Shown here in pieces: positions 8,666 to 17,280 of a stretch of DNA of 36,574 nucleotides. The DNA lies in NCBI GenBank assembly GCA_937995785.1, contig CALKJQ010000153.1, forward strand, positions 1-36,574, written 5' to 3'. How positions within the stretch are numbered: the stretch's first letter is position 1; every line of letters starts with the position of its first letter. The DNA is from Candidatus Kapaibacterium sp. Its GTDB lineage: Bacteria; Bacteroidota; Ignavibacteria; Kapaibacteriales; UBA2268. The translations under genes were made by a program, and so were the position numbers. The notes beneath the pieces were generated by a model. The model was not told the origin of the DNA, ran no database searches, and worked only from the letters and a program-made list of their open reading frames with translations.

Positions 8666-11600
8666 TTAATATTTACCAAAGTCATCATCATCAAGTTTGA
8701 TTATATCAGATGGTTTAATCTTATATTGCTCAAAATTACTATCATAATCATCTTCAGTTACGTTGGTTTCGGTTGTTTTGGGTAAACTTTTGGACTTTCG
8801 GGTTGATAATGTGAAATGTTCCATTGATTTTAAACTTTCGTCGTAACCATCCTTACCCCCCTGCAATTTAAAACGAGCAACCATTTCTTTGAGCAATGCT
8901 GCTTGACCGCTCAATTCTTCAGAAGCGGATGCACTTTGCTCGGCACTTGCCGTGTTGGTTTGCGTTACTTTATCAATTTGGGCTAAGCCCTCGTTAATTT
9001 GTGCAATTGCCTGAGCTTGTTCGTTGGACGAGGAAGCAATCTCGGCAACAATATCTGCAGATTTTATTGAGCCATTTTTGATTTCTTCTAATGCCTCGCT
9101 TGTTCGGGTAACAATCATTATTCCATTGTCGACTGCTTTTTTGGTATTATCAATTAATTCAGCTGTTTCCTTAGCGGCAGTGGCACTACGAGCAGCTAAA
9201 TTGCGGACTTCTTCGGCTACAACAGCAAACCCTTTACCGTGGCGACCAGCACGGGCGGCTTCGACTGCTGCATTTAATGCCAAAAGGTTTGTTTGGAAAG
9301 CAATTTCGTCGATTACTCGGATAATTTTACCAATATTATCGCTTGCTACATTGATTTCGTTCATTGCTGTAACTAATTGCTCCATTTCGCGATTACCACG
9401 TTCGGAGAAAGATTTTGCCTCGTTTGTTAATAAACTAGCTTGATGGGCATTATCGGCATTGATTTTAACTTGAGATGCTATTTCGTTCATCGAACTTGTT
9501 ATTTCTTCGAGTGATGCAGCTTGTTCGGTTGCTCCTTGCGACAATGCTGTGCTTGCATCGCTCACTTGCATAGCTCCACGAGCAACCTCGTCGATAGTAG
9601 TTTTCACACTTGTTATTAGTTCATTCAATGAATTCAAAGAGGCATTTAATCCACTTTGTAATCTTTGGAATTCGCCGTCGTAATTACCAATCATTTCGGC
9701 TGTTAAATCGCCATCTGCTAATTTCTGAACAACATCCATAACCACAACCATAGGTTGCTTGAACAACTTGTTGATGTTATTAATTCCATTTACAAGGGTA
9801 TTATAATCGCCACGGTATTTTCCGGTATCTATTGCTGCATCCAAATTGCCTCCACCAATTTCTTTAGCAATCCATTTAAGGTCGGTTATTAAACCATTCA
9901 ATACATTAATAATACCATTGACACTTGTCTTTAAGTTGTTTAAATCGCCTTTGTATTCATCTGTGATTAATTCGGGAATATCTCCATCTGCTATTTGATT
10001 AATATAGGCAATTGCAGTATTAAGTGGCGTTATTATACCATCAAGCATAGTATTTAAATTATTTGCTATATCTATATATCCACCCGTAAATTTGGAATTA
10101 TTTATTCTCGAGTTTAGTTGACCTTCCAATAATTTATCTATAGTATTGTTCAATTCGCTCTCCAAAGTTGCTTCATTTGTGTAATTAACCCATTGAACTA
10201 CAAAACCAAACTTATTTCCATCTTTATTGAATAATGGATTGACAATCAATTTCATTACTTGGTCGCCTATTTGGATTTTGGCTTCATGTGTTTTATTCAA
10301 TCCCGAAAGCAAGTTACGATTGTAAGATGGATTCTTATGCCACATATCAATATTACTTCCAATCACTTTTTCTGTATCGAAAGAAGCAAAATTCTTCCTA
10401 TAGTCATTTTCATAGGTTTTTAGGAATTTCTTTTGTGAATCGTTTAGATAAGAGATTATACCATTATCGTCGCCAAGCATAAAGTTGCCTGCATAATCGA
10501 AAATATTGCCCACAATATCGAGCGACTGGTTCACTCCCTCCAGCATCTTTGCATAAGCACCTTGATGTTTGTATGAATCTATTCTATAATTTAAATTACA
10601 TTTGCCAAATTCAACAGATACAGATTGAACGTCATCAATCAAAGTATTCATTGTGTCGATTAGCTGATTCAAGTTATTTTTTATCTCGTTGAAATCGCCA
10701 TTGTATTCTTTTGTGATTTTTGGAGGTATATCGCCTTTCGAAATTCTATCCACATATTCGGCAGTTACGTTGATTGGTTTAATTAAAGCATCAACCAGAT
10801 CGTTGAGCCCCACAACCATTTTTTGAAATTCTCCACTAAACTTATTGGAATTTGCACGAAAATCTAACTTTCCATTTTTCATATTGTCCGAAAGTAGATT
10901 TATTTCCTTTGTTATTTCTTTTAAATTATCTGCTAATATGTTGCTTGCATCAATTATTTGCTTGGTTTCATCTTTTACCTTGATGTCTCGATTGAGTGAT
11001 AAGTTACCTTTTGATAATGAATCCGAAGCATCAGCAGCAAATTTCACGGACGTAAGGACGCCTCTAATTATTAGTGTCGATAATATTATTGTAACTAAAA
11101 TCGCTATTATTCCAATAATTAACATCAAAGAAAATTGGGATTCATAGATTTCGATTGCCTCTTTTGATGATTCATCAAATAGTTCCGATTGATAATCAAT
11201 TAGGGAATTTATAGAGTTAAGGTATTTATCTTGATTTGTTTTAAAATCACCAAACATAAAACTTTCTATTAGAGCAAGATTATTCGATCTAACAAGTTCC
11301 AGCATTTGTGTCCTCGACTGAAGGTAATTCGTCCGTGCATTTAACATTTGCGAAAGTATTTCCTTTCCTTTTTCCGATTTAATTGTTTCTTCTAATTTTT
11401 TTAGATTTTCGGCTATATTGCTCGTTGAAGTTTTGATAATATCTAATTCTGAGTTTTTTCTTTCTGGATTGCTTGTGATTATTGCATTGCGTATTGCAAC
11501 TGATTGCTTATTTACTTCATCAATGATGTTGTTAGCCCAAACCGTTTTGGGAAATCTGTCTTTGGCTAAGTCCCCAACTTTTTCTTCGAGTGCTGAAAGC

Positions 11601-11683
11601 GAATTGATAGCATTATAGATCAATACTATTATGAATACAATAAGTATTCCAAAAGTTAGCAATAATTTTGCTTTAATACTCAT
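8666..11683 (-). CDS. Methyl-accepting chemotaxis protein with multiple HAMP modules and an internal PAS-like domain
   Basis: The 1005-residue chemoreceptor is built as follows: TM1 (about 5-27), a four-helix-bundle periplasmic sensor (about 28-182), TM2 (about 185-208), a HAMP region followed by several HAMP-like repeats, a PAS-like insert (about 395-500), more HAMP-like repeats (about 505-690), then the kinase-control domain (about 700-945). Repeats with near-identical lines are VDRISKGDIPPKITKEYNGD (311-330), INQIADGDIPELITDEYKGD (561-580) and VVQKLADGDLTAEMIGNYDG (651-670). The signalling tip is DEIAFQTNLLALNAAVEAAR (792-811) with AGRHGKGFAVVAEEVRNLAA after it. There is no C-terminal CheR-docking pentapeptide; the tail is acidic (DDDDFGKY). 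No che genes are in the window. The gene lies 40 bases after a small helical protein gene and ends at a strong terminator. Confidence 0.96.
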   Translation of the reverse strand: MSIKAKLLLTFGILIVFIIVLIYNAINSLSALEEKVGDLAKDRFPKTVWANNIIDEVNKQSVAIRNAIITSNPERKNSELDIIKTSTSNIAENLKKLEETIKSEKGKEILSQMLNARTNYLQSRTQMLELVRSNNLALIESFMFGDFKTNQDKYLNSINSLIDYQSELFDESSKEAIEIYESQFSLMLIIGIIAILVTIILSTLIIRGVLTSVKFAADASDSLSKGNLSLNRDIKVKDETKQIIDASNILADNLKEITKEINLLSDNMKNGKLDFRANSNKFSGEFQKMVVGLNDLVDALIKPINVTAEYVDRISKGDIPPKITKEYNGDFNEIKNNLNQLIDTMNTLIDDVQSVSVEFGKCNLNYRIDSYKHQGAYAKMLEGVNQSLDIVGNIFDYAGNFMLGDDNGIISYLNDSQKKFLKTYENDYRKNFASFDTEKVIGSNIDMWHKNPSYNRNLLSGLNKTHEAKIQIGDQVMKLIVNPLFNKDGNKFGFVVQWVNYTNEATLESELNNTIDKLLEGQLNSRINNSKFTGGYIDIANNLNTMLDGIITPLNTAIAYINQIADGDIPELITDEYKGDLNNLKTSVNGIINVLNGLITDLKWIAKEIGGGNLDAAIDTGKYRGDYNTLVNGINNINKLFKQPMVVVMDVVQKLADGDLTAEMIGNYDGEFQRLQSGLNASLNSLNELITSVKTTIDEVARGAMQVSDASTALSQGATEQAASLEEITSSMNEIASQVKINADNAHQASLLTNEAKSFSERGNREMEQLVTAMNEINVASDNIGKIIRVIDEIAFQTNLLALNAAVEAARAGRHGKGFAVVAEEVRNLAARSATAAKETAELIDNTKKAVDNGIMIVTRTSEALEEIKNGSIKSADIVAEIASSSNEQAQAIAQINEGLAQIDKVTQTNTASAEQSASASEELSGQAALLKEMVARFKLQGGKDGYDESLKSMEHFTLSTRKSKSLPKTTETNVTEDDYDSNFEQYKIKPSDIIKLDDDDFGKY

Positions 11684-11723
11684 ATATACCTCTTTTTTTG
11701 AATTTTCTAAATAATATTATGGT

Positions 11724-12206
11724 TTAATTTATTTTTTGCAAAATTTCATCGACTAATGTTGTCTTGAATAATTGAGCGACATCTATATCAATGTATTTTG
11801 CAAATTTATTGATTGCTTCGTCCTCTTGTTCGCTGATGTTGTGGTGGAACAATTTTCCTGAGGCATTAGCAATATAAACTCCCAAAGCAATTAAGTGGTG
11901 TTTGAACGCTTTAGATTCAGTTGGATTAACCTTTAGGTCTAATGTTAAATCCACTTCTTTTAAGTTTTCTTTTATTAATTGCTTATCGATTTTGGGGAGT
12001 GTTTCGTCTATATATTTCTTTGGTTCGTCGGGTAACAACAACTTGATAAGTTCGGATTTAAACATACTTTTACTCGAGCAAAATTTGGAGAAGGCTTCCA
12101 ACTCTTTTTTGTCCACCACTCGATCAGCCAATGCAACCATTGCGAGAACAATAGCTGGGGCTTTAAGAAGTAGGTCCCATTCTTGTTCTGAAAATAATTC
12201 TTTCAT
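11724..12206 (-). CDS. Small helical protein of unknown function, possibly TerB-like
   Basis: The 160-residue protein is predicted to be soluble and all-alpha, with no signal peptide or membrane segment. The segment IVLAMVALADRVVDKKELEAFSKF resembles the repeated acidic helix pattern of TerB-like folds (metal-linked helical bundles of the tellurite-resistance family), and a second similar helix pair lies around HHLIALGVYIAN and SEQEDEAINKFAKYI. This similarity is weak and by eye only. Two adjacent histidines (HH) occur twice. It is 40 bases upstream of the chemoreceptor gene on the same strand, so the two are probably cotranscribed; a role as receptor accessory protein is possible but unproven. 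Confidence 0.5.
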   Translation of the reverse strand: MKELFSEQEWDLLLKAPAIVLAMVALADRVVDKKELEAFSKFCSSKSMFKSELIKLLLPDEPKKYIDETLPKIDKQLIKENLKEVDLTLDLKVNPTESKAFKHHLIALGVYIANASGKLFHHNISEQEDEAINKFAKYIDIDVAQLFKTTLVDEILQKIN

Positions 12207-12242
12207 ATTTTTTATTTTTTTATTTAAACAATTACTAATTTA

Positions 12243-12250
12243 CAAAAATA
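12243..12250 (-). promoter_or_regulatory. Possible -7 box for the small protein/chemoreceptor unit
   Basis: Reads TATTTTTG on the minus strand, a match to TAnnTTTG, 37 bases upstream of the ATG at 12206. It is in a very AT-rich gap between divergent genes, so a chance match is possible. No -33 element was recognised. Confidence 0.3.
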
Positions 12251-12303
12251 GATTTTTTAATTTAACAAATATTTATTAAATTTTGAACACTTTTCGATAT
12301 ATT

Positions 12304-15096
12304 ATGAAAAAAAAAACAACAATACAAGAAAACAAAAAATTAATTACTATCAATAATGCATACCAAAACAATTTAAAAAACATTTCTTTAACAATACCTC
12401 GAAACAAGATCACTGTAATCACCGGAATCTCAGGTTCGGGAAAATCTTCTTTGGCTTTCGACACAATTTATGCCGAAGGACAACGTAGATTTGTAGAGTC
12501 TTTATCGGCATACACACGACAATTTTTAGAAAGAATGGAAAAACCAAAGGTAGAATCCATAAGCGGACTGCCACCAGCGGTTGCTATCGAGCAGAAGTCG
12601 CCTCCTCGCAACCCCCGTTCGACTGTGGGCACTATTTCGGAAATATATGATTTACTTAGAATTTTATTCGCAAGAATAGGTAAAACAATTTGTTATAGTT
12701 GCAATCAAATTGTTCAGAAAGATACTCCCCAAACGGTTGTTAATTCAATCAAATCTTTCGAAGATGGCAACAAGATTTATATTATGTTCCCAGTATCGCC
12801 ACAAACAAAAAGTTTGAAAAATGAATTACAAAAATTCAGAGAATTAGGTTTTTATCGTGCAATTAAAAAAGGCTCTAACGAAATAATCGATTTTGAAAAC
12901 AACGATATCGAAACAAATTTACTTAGTGAAGATTTGTATATATTAGTCGATCGTGTGGTTGTGGACCAAGACCAAGATACCCTTTCTAGAATCACAGATT
13001 CTATAGAAACTGCTTTTGGAATGGGTTATGGAAAGGTGATTGTTCGTAATATCGACAATGAAGTAGATTTCAAATTTAGTTCTATTTATGAATGTTCCAA
13101 TTGCGAAATAGTTTATCAAGAACCTTCACCTCATTTGTTTAGTTTCAATAGTCCGTTGGGTGCTTGCCGTCAATGTCAGGGATTTGGTAGGACTGTTGGG
13201 TGGGACGAGGAATTACTAATTCCCGACGTATCAAAATCAATAGCAGAAGGCGCTTTGCATCCGTTGAGAACCGAAGCAATGTCCAACTTGCTTTTCGAAC
13301 TTTTGAATGGCTTAAAAAAAATTGATTTTCCTATTGATAAGCCATACTTGAAATTGACCGACGAAGAAAAACGATTACTTTGGGAGGGGAAAGGACGCTT
13401 TCGTGCAATAAATGGAATTCTTCAGCATTTCGAGGAAAATAATTACAAAGTTCAATATAGAATACTTGCTAATCGTTATCGTGGCTATACTTTGTGCAAA
13501 TCTTGTAATGGTTCGAGATTGCGAACATCGGCTCGTCAGGTTTATGTTCAAGATATGAACCTACCCAAATTAATTGAATTACCAATAAGCGAAGCGTACG
13601 AATTTTTCCAAAAATTGACATTAAATGAATATGAATTTAAAATAGCCAAGCAAGTTTTAATCGAAATAAGACGTCGTTTGGAATTATTGGTCAAAATCGG
13701 TTTGGGGTATCTAACATTATCAAGATTATCCCATACACTTTCGGGCGGGGAATTACAGCGAATTAATTTAGCAACTGCTCTGGGTTCTTCGTTGGTTGGC
13801 ACTTTGTTTGTTCTCGACGAACCAAGCATTGGACTCCATCCATCGGATACTAATAAACTAATCGATATTATCAAAAGTATGAGAGATATTGGTAATACAA
13901 TTGTAATAGTCGAACACGATCTTGATGTTATCCAGAGTGCAGATCATATTATTGAATTAGGACCTAAAGCGGGAGATGGCGGTGGCGAAATAGTTTTCCA
14001 AGGTAGTTATTCCGAATTATTAAATGATAAAAATTCTATTACTTCAGATTATTTGCGAAAAAGAAAGAAAATCGAAAAAGTTAATTCGAAGAAAATCACA
14101 AACAGGAAAATTCGCATTTTCAATCCTCGCGAGAACAATTTGAAAATGGATTTAGTGGAAATTCCTTTAAATTGCGTTACTGTGGTTACGGGTGTATCTG
14201 GTTCGGGAAAGAGTACTCTGGTTATGGATATAATTTACAACGGAATAAGGAAATTAAGAGGTGAACCAAACACAAAAGCAACGAAATTCGAAAAAATTGA
14301 AGGACACGAATTAATCGATCAAATACAAATTATCGACCAGTCCCCTATTGGACGTTCCTCGCGATCCACTCCCGCAACCTACACTAAAGCATTTGATGCT
14401 ATTCGAGATGTTTTCGCATCAACGCAACTGGCAAAACAATTTGGACTGAAACCCGGATATTTTTCCTTCAATGTTCCTGGTGGAAGGTGTGAGGTTTGCG
14501 AAGGTGATGGATTTGTTACAATTGATATGCAATTTTTGGCAAATATTCAACTTACTTGTGAAGCTTGTGGCGGCAAACGCTATAAAAACGAGGCGTTGCA
14601 CTTTACTTACAAAGGCAAAACAATAGTAGATGTTTTGGAAATGACTATCGACCAATCATTACAATTTTTTTCGGATGTTCCCCAAATCACTCGAAAACTT
14701 AGAACTCTGTCAGATTTAGGTTTAGGGTATTTAACTCTTGGTCAATCTAGCACAGTTCTGAGTGGTGGAGAGTCCCAACGATTAAAAATTGCAGATTTTT
14801 TGGATTCGAAGAATTTTCAAAATAATTTAATTATTTTCGATGAGCCAACAACGGGACTTCACTTGGACGATATATCCAAATTATACAACTCAATAACAAA
14901 ACTTGTCGATAGTGGAAATACAATAATTATCGTCGAGCATAATTTAGAAATAATCAAAAACGCCGATTGGATAATCGATCTGGGACCCGGAGCCGGTAAT
15001 GATGGAGGTAATTTAGTTTTTAGTGGAACTGTCCTCGATTTATATAAAACCGATACACCAACTGCCAATTCTTTAAGGAATTATCCATTACTTTAA
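12304..15096 (+). CDS. uvrA: Excinuclease ABC subunit A (UvrA family), probable second-type UvrA
   Basis: UvrA recognises DNA damage in nucleotide excision repair as a dimeric twin ABC ATPase. Both halves are complete. The first has the Walker [10 protein letters not shown], zinc pairs CSNC/CRQC and CKSC, the signature [19 protein letters not shown] and Walker [14 protein letters not shown]. The second has GVSGSGKST, the zinc pairs CEVC/CEAC, signature [13 protein letters not shown] and [13 protein letters not shown] chose ATG 12304 (930 residues) over a TTG at 12283, because the family N terminus needs no extra residues. The [14 protein letters not shown] and [16 protein letters not shown] segments, and the lack of an evident RKGEY-like stretch near residue 165-185, resemble the second UvrA paralogue of Bacteroidota more than canonical UvrA; that is from memory. 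The next gene starts 1 base after the stop. Confidence 0.92.
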   Translation: MKKKTTIQENKKLITINNAYQNNLKNISLTIPRNKITVITGISGSGKSSLAFDTIYAEGQRRFVESLSAYTRQFLERMEKPKVESISGLPPAVAIEQKSPPRNPRSTVGTISEIYDLLRILFARIGKTICYSCNQIVQKDTPQTVVNSIKSFEDGNKIYIMFPVSPQTKSLKNELQKFRELGFYRAIKKGSNEIIDFENNDIETNLLSEDLYILVDRVVVDQDQDTLSRITDSIETAFGMGYGKVIVRNIDNEVDFKFSSIYECSNCEIVYQEPSPHLFSFNSPLGACRQCQGFGRTVGWDEELLIPDVSKSIAEGALHPLRTEAMSNLLFELLNGLKKIDFPIDKPYLKLTDEEKRLLWEGKGRFRAINGILQHFEENNYKVQYRILANRYRGYTLCKSCNGSRLRTSARQVYVQDMNLPKLIELPISEAYEFFQKLTLNEYEFKIAKQVLIEIRRRLELLVKIGLGYLTLSRLSHTLSGGELQRINLATALGSSLVGTLFVLDEPSIGLHPSDTNKLIDIIKSMRDIGNTIVIVEHDLDVIQSADHIIELGPKAGDGGGEIVFQGSYSELLNDKNSITSDYLRKRKKIEKVNSKKITNRKIRIFNPRENNLKMDLVEIPLNCVTVVTGVSGSGKSTLVMDIIYNGIRKLRGEPNTKATKFEKIEGHELIDQIQIIDQSPIGRSSRSTPATYTKAFDAIRDVFASTQLAKQFGLKPGYFSFNVPGGRCEVCEGDGFVTIDMQFLANIQLTCEACGGKRYKNEALHFTYKGKTIVDVLEMTIDQSLQFFSDVPQITRKLRTLSDLGLGYLTLGQSSTVLSGGESQRLKIADFLDSKNFQNNLIIFDEPTTGLHLDDISKLYNSITKLVDSGNTIIIVEHNLEIIKNADWIIDLGPGAGNDGGNLVFSGTVLDLYKTDTPTANSLRNYPLL

Positions 15097-15097
15097 T

Positions 15098-15970
15098 ATG
15101 ACACGCAATTTGTTGAACTTAATACTTTTTACTTTTCTTATTATTACATCTGAAACCTTTTCTAATTGGGAATCAAGTTTCTTAGGATTGCTCGAAAAAT
15201 TTGATGAGGAAAAACTTCTAAATCAGCCAATTATTTCCTTATGGTATGGATTTGGCTCGAATGATAATTCGTTGTTATTTTCACAAGAAAAATTTGCCAA
15301 TTCTTATAACCTCGGTATAGAATATGGTTTTGTAAGAATTAAAGAGGATAAATCTACTTTACCCTACTATCTGCACTTTGGCGAAAGGGCATATTTCGAA
15401 AACCAATCTTCTCACCTTAAACCAAAAAGTTGGATTTCGAACGGCAAAACAATAGATGGATGGATATTTGGGTTGAAAGCTATAGATGGATTAGGACTAA
15501 AATCAAAGAATTTGGCTATCGAGTTCCAACATTCAGCAAGTTTAATATGGTCGCGATTCGATTTTGAAGATTATTTTCGTAATATCGAAACCAACAAGCA
15601 AATTCAGATGTTCGACCAACAATATAAATTTGGACGAAATTATGGATATGCCCTTTCGTTCCAATTTTTCGATAAATTAAATCTTGGTCTAAATTATTCT
15701 CAGAACTATCTTTATCCCGAATTCGAATTTAGTAAATGGGCAATTGCTTATCTCAGCGAAATATTATTACAAAAATGGATGGAACCATTTGATGAGGAAT
15801 TGAGACAAACCATTGGTTCGAATTATTGGTTGTATAAAAATATCTACAAATCATCTATATCTTTACTTATTACGAAAATTATGAACAAAAAGCCCTATCT
15901 TTTCTTTAATACCGACAGGGCTTTTAGCAACCAATTCGTAATGATTAAAATTTCTTATGTAGGCTTCTAG
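15098..15970 (+). CDS. Exported beta-rich protein of unknown function, possibly outer-membrane
   Basis: This 290-residue protein has an N-terminal signal-like hydrophobic stretch (NLLNLILFTFLIITSETFS). The rest alternates aromatic and polar residues as in outer-membrane or beta-barrel proteins (ISLWYGFGSN, YNLGIEYGFVR, YGYALSFQFF, LNLGLNYSQNYLYPEF), and it ends in IKISYVGF. A terminal phenylalanine in a beta strand is typical of proteins inserted by the BAM machinery. I do not recognise a family. It starts one base after uvrA stops, so it is probably coupled to it, without an evident functional link. Its stop codon overlaps that of the convergent SurA-like gene. Confidence 0.55.
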   Translation: MTRNLLNLILFTFLIITSETFSNWESSFLGLLEKFDEEKLLNQPIISLWYGFGSNDNSLLFSQEKFANSYNLGIEYGFVRIKEDKSTLPYYLHFGERAYFENQSSHLKPKSWISNGKTIDGWIFGLKAIDGLGLKSKNLAIEFQHSASLIWSRFDFEDYFRNIETNKQIQMFDQQYKFGRNYGYALSFQFFDKLNLGLNYSQNYLYPEFEFSKWAIAYLSEILLQKWMEPFDEELRQTIGSNYWLYKNIYKSSISLLITKIMNKKPYLFFNTDRAFSNQFVMIKISYVGF

Positions 15971-17253
15971 TTATCGATTACTTCCCAATACATTTTTTTT
16001 CTTAATCCATCAACCCATTCGTTGTATGTTTTCATTTTTTTATATTGTTGGGCTTGTTGTTGTAATATTTGATAATCCTGCTCTAAATTTGCTTTGTGGG
16101 CGGGTATAATTTTTTCTTTAAATAAGATCTGATAAGATTGTTTATTAATATCAGTTTCGAATGGCACAACTTTACTAACTTCACCAATATTAATCTCTTT
16201 CAATGCTTCAACAACACTGGTGGGGAAAGATTCCAAGGGCATATTTCCAATGTAACCGCTAAACCCTTTGGTATCTTCATCTTCGGAATATTGCTTGGCA
16301 ATTCGTTTAAAATCTTCTAAATTGTTTATTTTAGTTCTGATGGAGTCCAAAAATTTTTTTGCAATTTCTTTATCCTCATCGCCCTGACCAAAACGGAAAA
16401 GTATGTGGCTAACATTAATTTCGTCTTTGCGTTTTTCATTAACCTTGATTATGTGAAAACCCAAGGGAGTTTCAATTGGTAACGACACCTCGCCAACAAG
16501 CATCGAAAAACCAACACGCTCTAATTCGGGTAAGAATTTACCTTTTTGAATCCAACCCAAGTCTCCACCATCGTTTTTAGTTGCGTTATCTTCACTATAT
16601 GTTTTAGCAAATTCACTAAAATTACCACTAATTATTATAGAATCTCGGATTTTGAGTGCAAGTTTGAATATATCTTCTTTCTGCTGCATTTTTGGTTTAA
16701 CTTTTTTTACAATTCGATAAACTGATACCGCTTCGGGAATTGTTGGAATAGAATCTTGATATTTTTCGAAAAATTCTTGGATATCTTTTTGCGACACTTC
16801 AACTTTCATTAATTCCCTTTCTATCAATTTATTGCTCAATAGCTTATCTCTTATATCATCCTTGAATTCGTTTTTCATTTTGGGTATGGACATACCATAA
16901 ACTTGTTCCATTCGTTGCTCCGAACCAAGTTGCATAACAGATTGTTCCAAAAAAATTTGCCAACGTTGTTCTATTTCTTCATCGCTAACAACAATCGAAT
17001 CTTCTTTTGCTTTTGCAAGAATTAATTTCTCATCGATTATTGAATTGAGCACATCGTTATATATTTTGGGGTCATCGAATTTCAATTTTGGATTTTGTTG
17101 TAATAAAAATATAATTCTACCCTTAACTTCCGAATCGGTAATTGCTTCCTCACCAACTATAGCTACAATCTTATCGAGAGTTTCACCTTTTTTCAATTGC
17201 GAAAAGAGTGATATTGTGGTTAAGAGGAATAAAAATATTAATTTTAATTTCAT
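15967..17253 (-). CDS. surA: SurA-like periplasmic peptidyl-prolyl isomerase/chaperone
   Basis: SurA-type chaperones escort outer-membrane proteins across the periplasm. The 428-residue protein has a signal peptide (residues 1-19), then the standard SurA opening LDKIVAIVGEEAITDSEV, a helical chaperone domain (to about 170), and two parvulin (rotamase) domains at about 175-275 and 280-380. Each has the expected elements: FAKTYSEDNATKNDGGDLGW with FHIIKVNEKR, and FKRIAKQYSEDEDTKGFSGYIG. A C-terminal helix follows. It is the last gene of a minus-strand cluster, 27 bases after a larger parvulin gene. Its TAG stop shares the palindrome CTAG with the stop of the convergent gene. Confidence 0.9.
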   Translation of the reverse strand: MKLKLIFLFLLTTISLFSQLKKGETLDKIVAIVGEEAITDSEVKGRIIFLLQQNPKLKFDDPKIYNDVLNSIIDEKLILAKAKEDSIVVSDEEIEQRWQIFLEQSVMQLGSEQRMEQVYGMSIPKMKNEFKDDIRDKLLSNKLIERELMKVEVSQKDIQEFFEKYQDSIPTIPEAVSVYRIVKKVKPKMQQKEDIFKLALKIRDSIIISGNFSEFAKTYSEDNATKNDGGDLGWIQKGKFLPELERVGFSMLVGEVSLPIETPLGFHIIKVNEKRKDEINVSHILFRFGQGDEDKEIAKKFLDSIRTKINNLEDFKRIAKQYSEDEDTKGFSGYIGNMPLESFPTSVVEALKEINIGEVSKVVPFETDINKQSYQILFKEKIIPAHKANLEQDYQILQQQAQQYKKMKTYNEWVDGLRKKMYWEVIDN

Positions 17254-17280
17254 TTAAGTATCTGTTTTATAACACTGTTA

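Noticed and set aside
9024-9443. 139-codon open frame opposite the chemoreceptor
   Set aside because: It is a shadow of the repetitive alanine- and serine-rich signalling domain; no start signal or family similarity was seen.
12283-12303. TTG start for uvrA
   Set aside because: It adds seven unconserved residues with no ribosome site; ATG 12304 is simpler.
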